Assembly: GCA_033852135.1 (NCBI GenBank)
Contig: JAWSVB010000007.1
Location: 248,001 to 312,000, forward strand
Source of the DNA: QZLE01 sp033852135
Lineage (GTDB): Bacteria; Pseudomonadota; Gammaproteobacteria; QZLD01
Direction of reading: 5' to 3'
DNA length: 64,000 bases
Position numbers and translations under genes: made by a program. Below the pieces are notes generated by a model. It did no database searches. It saw only the letters and a program-made list of their open reading frames with translations, and was not told the origin of the DNA. Shown in pieces: positions 17,141 through 26,282 of the stretch; within the stretch, counting starts at the first letter, position 1; every line of letters begins with the position of its first letter.

Positions 17141-17821
17141 TTATTCCTCGGCTGTGTTTAAATCTTTACTGGACTCAATTTGGGCTAATTTTTCTTCTAG
17201 AACAGATTTTATCTGCTCCTGCACCTCATAGATAGTTTTAGATGCATCAATCACCCTAAACCTATCTGGAGATCCTTTAGCTCGCTGGCGATATATTTCT
17301 GCAACGCGGTGAAAAAAACTCATTTGCTCAACCTCAAAGCGGTCAAGCTCACCCCTTTTACTCGCACGCTCCATTCCAACTTCAACAGGGAGGTCTAATA
17401 ACAAAGTCATATCTGGACGCAGCTCCCCCTGCACCCAATCTTCAATTACTGAAATTCGCTGTGGGTCAATGCCTCTACCGGCCCCTTGATAAGCATAAGT
17501 AGCATCCGTAAACCTATCTGATATCACCCAATTTCCTGCATCTAATGCTGGAGATATTTTCTTGGCTATGTGTTCAGACCTCGCTGCAAACATCAACAAT
17601 AACTCTGTATCTGCAGACATCCCTAGATAATTTTTATTTAACAGGATTCCACGCACATCTTCACCAAGTTCTGTTCCACCTGGCTCTCGAGTAAAAATTG
17701 GTTCAATACCATTTTTCTGAAGAAAATCTTTAATGAAGTCTAAACAAGTTGATTTACCAGCTCCTTCACCACCTTCAACAGTGATAAACAAACCTCTCTT
17801 GCTGCCCAATTTATCTCTCAC
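17141..17821 (-). CDS. tmk: Thymidylate kinase
   Basis: Converts dTMP to dTDP for DNA synthesis. The 226 residues contain the P-loop 'EGGEGAGKST' (about 16-25), 'FTREPGGTELGEDVR' (about 40-54), the DR motif 'ISDRFTDATYAYQGAGRG' and a LID region 'RASKRGELDRFE'. It starts with GTG overlapping the mltG TGA by four bases (GTGA), implying translational coupling. The C-terminus is a little longer than in E. coli. Confidence 0.96.
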   Translation of the reverse strand: MRDKLGSKRGLFITVEGGEGAGKSTCLDFIKDFLQKNGIEPIFTREPGGTELGEDVRGILLNKNYLGMSADTELLLMFAARSEHIAKKISPALDAGNWVISDRFTDATYAYQGAGRGIDPQRISVIEDWVQGELRPDMTLLLDLPVEVGMERASKRGELDRFEVEQMSFFHRVAEIYRQRAKGSPDRFRVIDASKTIYEVQEQIKSVLEEKLAQIESSKDLNTAEE

Positions 17822-18834
17822 TTTATTTTTTTCCTCTTGCGCTGATATTTATCTACTGCTCGATTATGCTCAGCTAATGTTGCCGAAAAGATGTGTGTAC
17901 CGTCTCCGTTTGCAACAAAATATAGCTCCTTTCCTTTTGCTGGGTGTAGAGCGGCATATATTGCTGCTTCTCCAGCCATAGCGATAGGAGTTGGCGGCAA
18001 ACCTTTTCTGGTATAAGTATTATATGGCGTATCCTTTTTAAGATCCCTAAAGCGAATATCACCTTTATAAGCGTCCCCCATCCCATAAATCACAGTTGGG
18101 TCAGTCTGCAGTCTCATCCCTTTTTTTAACCTTCTAGTAAAAACACCTGCAATTTTTTCCCTTTCAGAACCAACTGCAGTCTCTTTTTCAACAATTGAGG
18201 CCAGAATTAATGCTTGGTATGAGTTTTTTAGGATAATGCCTTTTTCCCTTTCAGACCAAAGCTTCTCAAGCTTCCTATTCATAACTTTATAAGCTCGCTT
18301 GAGAAATTGAGAGTCAGTAGTTCCTCTTGGAAAGTAATAAGTGTCTGGATAAAACATCCCTTCGGGGTGAATCCCAGCAGCGCCTATCTTTTGCATAAGT
18401 TGAGCATTAGACAGCCCCTGCAAATCATGCACTAATACTTTATTCTTAGAAATTTCAGCAAGCAGTTGTTTAAAAGACCACCCTTCTACAATAGTAAAGC
18501 TGTATTGGAATACTTTACCTTTAACTAATAGCTTCAATAGATCTTTTGGGGTCATTCCTGGTAGAAAATCATACTCCCCAGCCTTGATCTGGTTTGCAGT
18601 TCCATCAAGTCGTGCCATGAGAGCAAAATAATGCTTATTGGTGATAATTTGATCATCTTCAAGGCGTTTAGCCAGTGAAGACATTGAGGTTCCCGGTGGC
18701 ACTACATATTTAACCGAGTGCATACCAATACCAAGAGCTGTATTGGTAAAAAAACTATAATCTACAACCAGCCATACTGCTGCGGATGAGATCAATAAAA
18801 CCAATACTAATAATATACTAAGGCTCTTTTTCAT
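17818..18834 (-). CDS. mltG: Endolytic murein transglycosylase MltG
   Basis: Inner-membrane lytic transglycosylase (YceG) that cleaves nascent glycan strands and helps set glycan length. A single N-terminal membrane segment (about residues 4-25) is followed by a LysM-like region ('VPPGTSMSSLAKRLEDD') and the catalytic domain, with the catalytic Glu in 'SIVEKETA' and 'MRLQTDPTVIYG'. I place the start at the ATG at 18834, which has GGAAAAGG directly upstream; a GTG 15 bases further upstream is also open. It is located between pabC and tmk as in E. coli. Confidence 0.94.
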   Translation of the reverse strand: MKKSLSILLVLVLLISSAAVWLVVDYSFFTNTALGIGMHSVKYVVPPGTSMSSLAKRLEDDQIITNKHYFALMARLDGTANQIKAGEYDFLPGMTPKDLLKLLVKGKVFQYSFTIVEGWSFKQLLAEISKNKVLVHDLQGLSNAQLMQKIGAAGIHPEGMFYPDTYYFPRGTTDSQFLKRAYKVMNRKLEKLWSEREKGIILKNSYQALILASIVEKETAVGSEREKIAGVFTRRLKKGMRLQTDPTVIYGMGDAYKGDIRFRDLKKDTPYNTYTRKGLPPTPIAMAGEAAIYAALHPAKGKELYFVANGDGTHIFSATLAEHNRAVDKYQRKRKKIK

Positions 18835-18900
18835 ACCTTTTCCAAGCACCTAACACCGACCAGATTATAAAAATAAATTTAACCAACAATAATAACTTCT

Positions 18901-19716
18901 TTACAGAATACTTTCTTTTATAAGCTCCAGTATAGAGTCTGCATACTCCCTTTTATAGGTTTCAATACCGTCTAGATTTTTGACTGGCCAAATTCCAATA
19001 ATACTATTTGTTAACAAAACTTCTTGGGCCAATTTTAGCTCTTCCAACCTTATATTTCTCTCTTCAAGATTGTACCCAGCTGTCTTTACGGAACTAATTA
19101 CTTGCTCGCGCATAATTCCAGCTACACCATAATCTGCAATAATAGGGGTAACAATTACATCATCAATAACAGCAAAAACATTAGACTTTCCACCCTCAAT
19201 TACTAAACCATGCTCTGATAAAACTATAGCCTCATCAGCACTCACCTTAGCAGCCTCATTAGCAATTAAAACTTGATCTAATCGATTAAGGTGTTTAATT
19301 CCTGCTAAATTAGGGTTTTTATACAGACGTTGCTTAGATGTGATTACATCGACACCCAAGTTTCTCTTTTCAAAAACACTATTTGAAAACTGGGAAATTG
19401 AAATTATTATATTAGATTCATCAGAAAGTGAAGCATAGCCTCTTACCCCACTACCTCTGGTCAAAGTTATTCTTATGATCGCTTCAGTCAGACCAGATTT
19501 AGATATAATTTGCTCAATATCATCGCATACCGCCTTAAGGTCAAAGCCACTTATAGACAGCCTTGTCGCTGAGGTTAATAATCTATTTAAATGAGAAGAT
19601 AAAAGAAGTGGGGTTGAATTTTTTACAGCAATTGTCTCAAATATGCCATCACCATATAAGAGCCCTCGATCATCGGCCCTTATGTAATCTGTCTCAACTC
19701 CGTTTACTAGGATCAT
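18901..19716 (-). CDS. pabC: Aminodeoxychorismate lyase
   Basis: PLP-dependent fold-type IV enzyme that releases p-aminobenzoate and pyruvate from 4-amino-4-deoxychorismate in folate synthesis. The 271 residues show 'DDRGLLYGDGIFETIA' (about 16-31), the PLP lysine in 'GIKHLNRLDQVL' (about 137-148) and 'LSEHGLVIEGGKSNVF' (about 165-180). The family also contains branched-chain and D-amino acid aminotransferases, but position between fabF and mltG supports PabC. Confidence 0.9.
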   Translation of the reverse strand: MILVNGVETDYIRADDRGLLYGDGIFETIAVKNSTPLLLSSHLNRLLTSATRLSISGFDLKAVCDDIEQIISKSGLTEAIIRITLTRGSGVRGYASLSDESNIIISISQFSNSVFEKRNLGVDVITSKQRLYKNPNLAGIKHLNRLDQVLIANEAAKVSADEAIVLSEHGLVIEGGKSNVFAVIDDVIVTPIIADYGVAGIMREQVISSVKTAGYNLEERNIRLEELKLAQEVLLTNSIIGIWPVKNLDGIETYKREYADSILELIKESIL

Positions 19717-19765
19717 TACATCACCTTATAAACTGGAGCTGAAATAGACTTGTTGATTAACAGTA

Positions 19766-21007
19766 TTAATCAACCTTTGAGAATAGAAGAGATCCATTTG
19801 TCCCACCAAACCCAAATGAGTTAGATAGAGCGTGATTGATTCTTACTTCACGTGCAGTGTGTGGCACATAATCAAGATCACATCCTTCGCTTGGATTAAC
19901 CAGGTTTATTGTAGGTGATACAATCTGGTCTCTGATCGACAGAATTGAGAAAATGGCTTCAATACCGCCAGCAGCACCAAGTAGGTGGCCCGTCATAGAC
20001 TTAGTTGAACTAACAGCAACCTTTTTAGAATGCTCACCAAACGCTAGTTTAATAGCATTTGTTTCAGCTATATCGCCTGCTGGAGTCGAAGTTCCATGTG
20101 CATTGATATAATCAACATCTTCCGGATTTAAACCTGCATCTTTAACCGTAAGCTCCATACACTTACGTGCACCACTACCATCCTGAGATGGTTGGGTCAT
20201 ATGATACGCATCACCATTTGAACCAAAGCCAGTCAGTTCAGCATAGATTGTTGCTCCACGCTTCTTAGCTGCTTCGTATTCTTCTAAAACAACAACGCCA
20301 GCACCTTCACTTAAAACAAATCCATCTCTGTCTTTATCCCATGGACGACTAGCGCCTTCTGGGTCATCATTTCGCGATGATAGTGCTTTAGCAGCTGCAA
20401 ATCCACCAAGACCAGTAGGCGATATAGCCATTTCAGCTCCGCCAACAAGCATAGCATCAGCATCACCATACCGAATCATGCGCGCGCCCATACCAATACT
20501 ATGAGTTGCTGTTGCACATGCAGATACTACCGCTACATTTGGTCCCTTCAACCCGTACTTAATAGACAGGTTGCCAGACACCATATTGATGATGCTGCTT
20601 GGAACATAGAAAGGTGATATTCTGCGCGGCCCGCTTTTGTTAACTAATTCATTTGCCTTTTCAATAGTGTGTACGCCACCAATTCCGGAGCTAACTATCA
20701 CACCAAACCTATCAGCGTTTTCGTCTGTTACTTCGATACCAGAATCCTGCATAGCTTGCATACCAGCAGCTATACCATATTGGATAAACTTATCCATTTT
20801 CTTAATATCTTTTGGTGGAATATATTCTTTGGGGTCAAAATCAGTTACCACACCACCAAACTGAGTTGAGTAGGCAGAAACATCAAATGATGTTATCGGT
20901 TTTATACCACTTTTTCCCTCAACAATATTTTTCCATGCAGATGGTATAGTACTTCCTACCGGCGATACTATTCCAAGCCCTGTAACTACTACACGCCGCT
21001 TTTCCAA
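19766..21007 (-). CDS. fabF: 3-oxoacyl-ACP synthase II
   Basis: Condensing enzyme of fatty acid elongation (KAS II). The product shows the Cys-His-His active site in 'VSACATATHS', 'NAHGTSTPAGD' and 'TGHLLGAAG', plus the C-terminal 'NSFGFGGTNGSLLF'. I choose the TTG at 21007, giving 'MEKRRVVVTGLG' like other FabF proteins, because GAGG lies seven bases before it; a TTG two codons earlier overlaps that site. A hairpin with a T-tract separates it from acpP, which would lower its expression relative to ACP. Confidence 0.96.
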   Translation of the reverse strand: MEKRRVVVTGLGIVSPVGSTIPSAWKNIVEGKSGIKPITSFDVSAYSTQFGGVVTDFDPKEYIPPKDIKKMDKFIQYGIAAGMQAMQDSGIEVTDENADRFGVIVSSGIGGVHTIEKANELVNKSGPRRISPFYVPSSIINMVSGNLSIKYGLKGPNVAVVSACATATHSIGMGARMIRYGDADAMLVGGAEMAISPTGLGGFAAAKALSSRNDDPEGASRPWDKDRDGFVLSEGAGVVVLEEYEAAKKRGATIYAELTGFGSNGDAYHMTQPSQDGSGARKCMELTVKDAGLNPEDVDYINAHGTSTPAGDIAETNAIKLAFGEHSKKVAVSSTKSMTGHLLGAAGGIEAIFSILSIRDQIVSPTINLVNPSEGCDLDYVPHTAREVRINHALSNSFGFGGTNGSLLFSKVD

Positions 21008-21033
21008 GGTCAAACCTCTTTTGATTTTTTCAG

Positions 21034-21066
21034 AATAAAAAAATGGGCTGCATTACGCAGCCCATT
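21034..21066 (-). terminator. Hairpin terminator/attenuator between acpP and fabF
   Basis: A 10-bp stem (21042-21051 with 21057-21066) with a 5-base loop is followed on the minus strand by seven T residues. It lies 10 bases after the acpP stop and 27 bases before the fabF start. Confidence 0.8.
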
Positions 21067-21076
21067 CCATTACAAA

Positions 21077-21316
21077 TTAGCTGTCTAGATTAGCGTTAAT
21101 GTAATCTATAGCGTTTTGTACTGTTGCGATTTTTTCAGCTTCTTCGTCTGGAATCTCACACTCAAATTCTTCTTCCAGAGCCATTACAAGCTCTACAGTA
21201 TCAAGAGAGTCAGCACCAAGATCGTCAACGAAAGATGCTTCATTGGTTACTTCTTCTTCTTGAACACCAAGTTGCTCAACAACAATCTTTTTTACGCGCT
21301 CTTCAATATTGCTCAT
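21077..21316 (-). CDS. acpP: Acyl carrier protein
   Basis: Small acidic carrier (79 residues) of growing acyl chains. The phosphopantetheine attachment site is S37 in 'DDLGADSLDTVELV', and the sequence is near-identical in pattern to E. coli AcpP. A 153-bp gap upstream of the gene probably holds its own promoter, although I could not identify clean hexamers; a CATTGCA/TGCAATG inverted repeat (21446-21467) lies just after fabG. The T-tract hairpin downstream explains how ACP can be made in excess. Confidence 0.98.
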   Translation of the reverse strand: MSNIEERVKKIVVEQLGVQEEEVTNEASFVDDLGADSLDTVELVMALEEEFECEIPDEEAEKIATVQNAIDYINANLDS

Positions 21317-21469
21317 TTCAAAATTTCCTTTGTTTCAGTTCAATATAGATCAAATTATCTAAATATCTTGGCGGCTATTGTATGTAAAACATAATTGCCA
21401 ATCCAGCTTTTTTAGTGAATTTGAGTTATTTGTTTACATCATTAACATTGCAAATATCACTGCAATGCT

Positions 21470-22207
21470 TTATGACATGTACATACCACCATTTACACTG
21501 ATAGTTTCACCAGTGATAAATCCTGCGCCTTCCGACACTAAAAATGATACTGCTTTAGCAATATCTTCCACTTGACCTAATTTTTTCAGTGGAATTCTTG
21601 AAGCCATAGCTTCTCTTTGTTCGTCAGACAAAGCCTTTGTCATCTCTGTTTCAATAAATCCAGGAGCAACTACATTAACTGTAATTCCCCTTGAAGCTAC
21701 CTCTTGCGCTAATGATTTTGAAAAACCAACTACACCAGCCTTGGTAGCACAATAGTTAACTTGACCAGCATTTCCTGAAAGACCAACTACTGAACCTATG
21801 CTAACAATACGCCCTTTCTTCGCTTTCATCATGCCACGTAGACACGCTCGTGACATACGGAAAATAGAGCTTAAGTTAGTATTTACAACTGCTTCCCACT
21901 CTTCATCTTTCATTCTCATCAAAAGGTTATCTTTAGTAATACCTGCATTATTTACTAATACAGTTGGAGCACCAAGCTCTTTCGTTATACTTTTAATCCC
22001 TTCATCAATCGCATTCTGGTCATTTACATTTAGCACACGACCTTCACCCTCAAGACCTGCTTCCTTCAAATAATCGGTAATTGACTGAGCAAACTCATCA
22101 TTGATATCTGTTCCAACAACATAGTAGCCTTGAGCAGCAAGCTCTAAAACTACAGCCTTACCAATTCCTCTGCTACATCCTGTTACTAATGCAATCTCTT
22201 TACTCAT
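21470..22207 (-). CDS. fabG: 3-oxoacyl-ACP reductase
   Basis: NADPH-dependent short-chain dehydrogenase that reduces 3-oxoacyl-ACP. The 245 residues contain the cofactor motif 'TGCSRGIGKA' (about 9-18), 'NNAGITKDNLLMRM' (about 86-99), the catalytic Ser in 'SIGSVVGLSGN' and Y-x3-K in 'NYCATKAG', and end 'ISVNGGMYM'. It is 4 bp after fabD. Confidence 0.97.
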   Translation of the reverse strand: MSKEIALVTGCSRGIGKAVVLELAAQGYYVVGTDINDEFAQSITDYLKEAGLEGEGRVLNVNDQNAIDEGIKSITKELGAPTVLVNNAGITKDNLLMRMKDEEWEAVVNTNLSSIFRMSRACLRGMMKAKKGRIVSIGSVVGLSGNAGQVNYCATKAGVVGFSKSLAQEVASRGITVNVVAPGFIETEMTKALSDEQREAMASRIPLKKLGQVEDIAKAVSFLVSEGAGFITGETISVNGGMYMS

Positions 22208-22211
22208 ACCC

Positions 22212-23159
22212 TTACTCTCCTAAAAGTGCAGTTTCTGCCTTTTCCAAACTTTTACTATCAAATACTGGAAAAGTGGTTACTCCCTTGATAATCCTTTTAT
22301 TCAGCCCAAACAACACCTTGCCCGGACCAGACTCAACGATGCCCTCAACACTATAATCCACTAAAGATGAAACGAGCTTCACCCACTGCACTGGACAGTA
22401 AAGTTGCTTTACTAGTTTGTCTTTAATTTCAGCTGGATCTTGTGCAACCTGCACATCAACATTGTGAAGAACAGGAATTTCAGGCTTCGTTATCTCAATT
22501 TTATCAAGCTCTATAGCAAGTTTATCTGCAGCGTCTTTCATTAACGCGCAATGTGATGGTACGCTTACAGGCAATATAATTGCTTTTTTTGCACCAGCTT
22601 CTTTTAGCAGTTCACATGCTCTTTCAACAGCAGCTGCAGCACCTGCAATCACCACCTGGCTAGGAGCATTAAAATTAACCGCCGAAACCACTTCACCTTG
22701 TTCAGCCTCTTTACAAGCATCAATTATAACCTGGTCTTCCAAGCCAAGAATTGCAGCCATTAACCCCTTCCCTTCAGGAACAGCTTGCTGCATCAGTTTT
22801 CCTCTAAGCTCTACCAATTTAATGGCATCAGCAAATTTCATTGCACCAGAAGCAACAAGAGCAGTATATTCACCCAAGCTATGACCAGCCATCACTACCG
22901 GCTCTAGATCTGGGTTACGCTGCTTCCAACTTTCCCAAACTGCTATACCAGCAGCCAATAGAGCAGGCTGTGTTTTATCAGTGCTATTTAACTCTTCAGC
23001 AGGGCCATTTTGAGTCAAAGCCCAAAGGTCATATCCAAGCGCCTTTGATGCCTCAGCATAAATCTCTTCAACTCGGGGATTTGTTTCTGCAAGCTCTGCC
23101 AGCATTCCAACTGACTGAGAACCTTGACCAGGAAAAACGAAAGCTATTTTCTTTGTCAT
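22212..23159 (-). CDS. fabD: Malonyl-CoA:ACP transacylase
   Basis: Loads malonyl groups onto ACP. The 315 residues include 'FVFPGQGSQSVGML' (8-20), the nucleophile S94 in 'GHSLGEYTA', and the catalytic His region in 'PVSVPSHCALM'. It is downstream of fabH by 47 bp and is followed by fabG, a standard fab order. Confidence 0.97.
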   Translation of the reverse strand: MTKKIAFVFPGQGSQSVGMLAELAETNPRVEEIYAEASKALGYDLWALTQNGPAEELNSTDKTQPALLAAGIAVWESWKQRNPDLEPVVMAGHSLGEYTALVASGAMKFADAIKLVELRGKLMQQAVPEGKGLMAAILGLEDQVIIDACKEAEQGEVVSAVNFNAPSQVVIAGAAAAVERACELLKEAGAKKAIILPVSVPSHCALMKDAADKLAIELDKIEITKPEIPVLHNVDVQVAQDPAEIKDKLVKQLYCPVQWVKLVSSLVDYSVEGIVESGPGKVLFGLNKRIIKGVTTFPVFDSKSLEKAETALLGE

Positions 23160-23206
23160 AATTTCTCTCTTAAATAATCTTCTGAGTATATGTTAAAGCC
23201 AACACC

Positions 23207-24175
23207 TTAGATCTTAACTAAAGCCGCGCCCCAAGTTAAACCACCACCAAATGCTTCCAATACAGCTAAATCACCTGATTTTATTTTTTTTGATTCTAGC
23301 GCACCATGTAGCGCTAAAGGAATTGATGCAGCAGAAGTATTTGCATGTTTATCTACAGTTACTATCACCTTAGATTGATCCAACTTCATCTTTTTTGCTG
23401 TCGATTTAAGAATCCTGATATTTGCCTGATGTGGCACCAACCAATAATCAGTAGCGGCTGGATCAAATCCATTTTCAGCCAATATCTCAAGTGCAATTCG
23501 GGAAAGCGTTTTAACTGCATGTTTAAAAACTTCGTTCCCTTTCATGTCAAACCATTTGGAGTCATCTGTAAGGGCTTCATAGCCCTGTGACACCCCCCAA
23601 GGAATCCCTAATAGATCTTCATACTCACCATCTGCATCAATCTTAACTGACAAGATACCAACTTCTTTAGATGCTTGAAGAAGAACACACCCAGCTCCAT
23701 CACCAAATAAAATACAAGTATTTCTATCTTGCCAATTCAATATACGGCTATATGTTTCTGCACCAATAACCAAAACATTTTTTGCCGCACCTGATCTGAT
23801 ATGACTATCAGCAATTGACAGGGCATACACAAAACCTGAACATGCCGCCGTAATATCAAACGCGGGGCACTTGGCTCCTAATTTCCTTTGAATAATACAC
23901 GCCGTACTTGGGAACATTCTATCTGGAGTAGATGTTGCAACTATTATCAGGTCGATTTCACTCGCATCAACGCCTGCATTTTGCAGAGCTTGTTTTGCAG
24001 CAGAAGTTCCTAGATCAGAACAAAGCTCACCTTCAGCACTTATATGCCTCTGCTCAATACCAGTTCTTTCCCGAATCCACTGGTCATTAGTGTCTACCAT
24101 CTCTTCTAACTGTTTATTCGTTAGAATTTTCTCAGGCAGATATGCGCCTGTTCCTGTAATTTTAGAGTAAATCAA
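23207..24175 (-). CDS. fabH: 3-oxoacyl-ACP synthase III
   Basis: Initiates fatty acid synthesis from acetyl-CoA and malonyl-ACP. The 322 residues show the catalytic triad: C112 in 'AACSGFVYA', His in 'LVPHQANIRI' and Asn in 'DKHANTSAAS'. The start is TTG and overlaps the plsX TGA within TTGA; no in-frame ATG exists near the conserved N-terminus, so TTG appears obligatory. Confidence 0.97.
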   Translation of the reverse strand: MIYSKITGTGAYLPEKILTNKQLEEMVDTNDQWIRERTGIEQRHISAEGELCSDLGTSAAKQALQNAGVDASEIDLIIVATSTPDRMFPSTACIIQRKLGAKCPAFDITAACSGFVYALSIADSHIRSGAAKNVLVIGAETYSRILNWQDRNTCILFGDGAGCVLLQASKEVGILSVKIDADGEYEDLLGIPWGVSQGYEALTDDSKWFDMKGNEVFKHAVKTLSRIALEILAENGFDPAATDYWLVPHQANIRILKSTAKKMKLDQSKVIVTVDKHANTSAASIPLALHGALESKKIKSGDLAVLEAFGGGLTWGAALVKI

Positions 24176-25203
24176 TTTACTTCACTCTCTGATAAAATTG
24201 AATCCAGCTCTTTATCAATTAGGGTAGGCACCTCTTTTTCAACTTCATGCATCGCATTGGTAATTGCGCACGCATAAGCATCAACGCCTGCCCCACCATG
24301 ACTTTTAAGCACTATCCCCTTTAATCCTAATAGACTTGCGCCGTTGTATTTACCTGGGTCAATCCGATTTTTTAGTTTATTTAACACTGGCTTAGCAATC
24401 AAACCTGCCAACATTGTAAAAACGTTCCTTTTAAATTCTTGCTGCAGGAATAAGCCTATCATCTTTGCCAGCCCTTCCATTACTTTTAAAGAGACATTAC
24501 CTACAAAACCATCACAAACAACTACATCTGCATCTCCAAAGAAAATTCTATTTCCTTCAACATAACCAGTGTAGTTTAGAGAACTCTTAGAAAATAAAGT
24601 TGAGGCATGTTTAACAGCAACATTTCCTTTAGTATCTTCATGGCCAATATTTAACAAACAAACTCTAGGGTTTGGCATATTATCAATCGCCTGAGCATAA
24701 ACCGATCCCATAACTCCAAACTGAAATAAGTGGTCAGCAGAACAATCAACATTTGCACCAAGATCAAGTAAACGCACCACCCCATTATCAGTGGGTAGCG
24801 TTTTCATGATTGCGGGTCTATCGATTCCAGGGAGGGTTTTTAAAACAAATCTAGCAATAGCCATCAGCGCACCAGTATTTCCGGCACTCACACAAGCTGC
24901 AGCATCTTTCTCTTTCACTAGATTTATAGCTACACGCATTGATGAATCTTTTTTTGACCTAAGGGCCAAAGCAGGTGATTCATCCATCTCTACTTTTTGA
25001 GTAGCGTGCTTAATGGTTATGCGGTCTTTAAATTTACTGCCTTCATTAGCAGCTAGATGACTACTTATCTCTTTCTCATCCCCAACTAGGACTAGGGAAA
25101 GATTGGCATGCTGCTTTAGAGCTAAAATTGCCGCAGGAACAACGACGCATGGCCCATGGTCACCGCCCATTGCATCCAAAGCTATCTTTATTGGATTATT
25201 CAT
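24172..25203 (-). CDS. plsX: Phosphate acyltransferase PlsX
   Basis: Makes acyl-phosphate from acyl-ACP for phosphatidic acid synthesis. Motifs include 'IALDAMGGDHGP' at the start, 'ALRSKKDSSM', 'AAVSAGNTGA'-like 'ACVSAGNTGALMA', 'DLGANVDCS' and 'GFVGNVSLKVMEG'. I choose the ATG at 25203, which aligns with other PlsX N-termini but has a poor ribosome site. A TTG ten codons upstream has AGGTGG at good spacing but lies in the T-tract of the hairpin after rpmF. It ends overlapping fabH. Confidence 0.94.
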   Translation of the reverse strand: MNNPIKIALDAMGGDHGPCVVVPAAILALKQHANLSLVLVGDEKEISSHLAANEGSKFKDRITIKHATQKVEMDESPALALRSKKDSSMRVAINLVKEKDAAACVSAGNTGALMAIARFVLKTLPGIDRPAIMKTLPTDNGVVRLLDLGANVDCSADHLFQFGVMGSVYAQAIDNMPNPRVCLLNIGHEDTKGNVAVKHASTLFSKSSLNYTGYVEGNRIFFGDADVVVCDGFVGNVSLKVMEGLAKMIGLFLQQEFKRNVFTMLAGLIAKPVLNKLKNRIDPGKYNGASLLGLKGIVLKSHGGAGVDAYACAITNAMHEVEKEVPTLIDKELDSILSESEVN

Positions 25204-25230
25204 TAGTCTATTAAGATTCCATTTTTCAGA

Positions 25231-25276
25231 CAAACAAAACCACCTGCCCTATTGACACTTTATGTCGAGCAGGTGG
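25231..25276 (-). terminator. Hairpin with T-tract between rpmF and plsX
   Basis: CCACCTGC/GCAGGTGG arms (25240-25247 and 25269-25276) enclose a smaller GACA/TGTC stem and are followed on the minus strand by TTTTGTTTG. It sits 12 bases after the rpmF stop and probably attenuates readthrough into plsX and the fab genes. Confidence 0.7.
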
Positions 25277-25288
25277 AGAAAATTTGCT

Positions 25289-25468
25289 TTAATCGAAATC
25301 TTTATGAATTACTTTCTTTCCGCGATAGTAACCATCAGATGAAACATGATGTCTTCTATGTTTTTCACCAGTTGTATCTTCAACTGAAAGAGTTGGACCA
25401 GAAAGAGAGTCATGCGAACGACGCATGCCACGCTTTGAAGGGGTTTTTCTGCTTTTTTGTACTGCCAT
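25289..25468 (-). CDS. rpmF: 50S ribosomal protein L32
   Basis: A 59-residue basic protein read directly from the minus strand: it begins 'MAVQKSRKTPSKRGMRRSHD' and ends 'YYRGKKVIHKDFD', the L32 pattern of the non-zinc type (no Cys pairs). It lies 17 bp downstream of yceD and upstream of plsX, the standard gammaproteobacterial order. It probably shares the strong promoter before yceD. Confidence 0.95.
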   Translation of the reverse strand: MAVQKSRKTPSKRGMRRSHDSLSGPTLSVEDTTGEKHRRHHVSSDGYYRGKKVIHKDFD

Positions 25469-25485
25469 GGTTATTCCTTAAACTT

Positions 25486-26019
25486 CTATTGCTTATTCTT
25501 TAATAAATCGCCTAATTGCGCGAACGGATAAACTCTCTCTTCTCCATCCTCAGACCCTAAATCAGAATCTTCTGCAGCATACTCAGATACATATGGTGAA
25601 CATTTTGCATCTTCATGCATCGACACTACAGGTAGCGCCAATATTATCTCATCTTCTATTAGCTCCACTAAAGAGATTAACTCTTCAGAAACAACTAAAG
25701 GTTCGTACTCACCGGGTAAGTTTTGCGCCAATACCTCATCTGTAATCAAGCCAAATAAAAACTCGCAATTAACTGCGACATCTACAGGCTGCATACAACG
25801 CTGGCACTCAACTGACAATACTGCTTCTGCAGTGCCGCTAATATACTTAATCCCTTCGCTGTCAGTATCAAAACTCAGTGATGCCGCAACTTCTCCGGCA
25901 TTACTCTGTAGTAGCTCACTTAACCGCACCATTTTTGCAATAGACAAAGAGGTTTCAAGGGTTCTACCTCTACTTGCCATTAGGACGGGAGCTATTTTAT
26001 CTTCAAACTGGTTCAGCAT
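25486..26019 (-). CDS. yceD: YceD/DUF177 family protein, 23S rRNA accumulation
   Basis: The family is linked to accumulation of 23S rRNA and always sits next to rpmF. The 177 residues contain the CxxC element 'ECQRCMQP' (about 75-82) and 'VELIEDEIILALPVV', both diagnostic. The ATG at 26019 has no ribosome site, and the promoter -10 element ends only 10 bases upstream, so the message may be leaderless. Confidence 0.92.
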   Translation of the reverse strand: MLNQFEDKIAPVLMASRGRTLETSLSIAKMVRLSELLQSNAGEVAASLSFDTDSEGIKYISGTAEAVLSVECQRCMQPVDVAVNCEFLFGLITDEVLAQNLPGEYEPLVVSEELISLVELIEDEIILALPVVSMHEDAKCSPYVSEYAAEDSDLGSEDGEERVYPFAQLGDLLKNKQ

Positions 26020-26028
26020 AGCGCGTGA

Positions 26029-26057
26029 ATATTATATTCCAAAACGGTTTGTGTCAA
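26029..26057 (-). promoter_or_regulatory. Strong sigma-70-like promoter for yceD-rpmF
   Basis: The minus strand reads TTGACA (26057-26052), 17 bases, then TAATAT (26034-26029); an overlapping TATAAT sits at 15-base spacing. The -35 is a perfect match to consensus. It lies immediately upstream of the yceD start codon. Confidence 0.75.
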
Positions 26058-26282
26058 AGATTAAGTAGAAATATTTATACTAAAAGGGAAGAAAAAACCT
26101 ATGGAATCATTTACTTCAATACCTAATAAATAAAGCATATTATTACCTCGCCCCATTTATGCTCATTAAAGCCAAGAAAAATCATACTTTTTTTAAAGGC
26201 TAGTATTTTTTGTGTACCCTCTGCAGTTTTATTATGGCAAAATTGGCGCATTATTTTACCCATATTTAAACGAGGCAAACCT

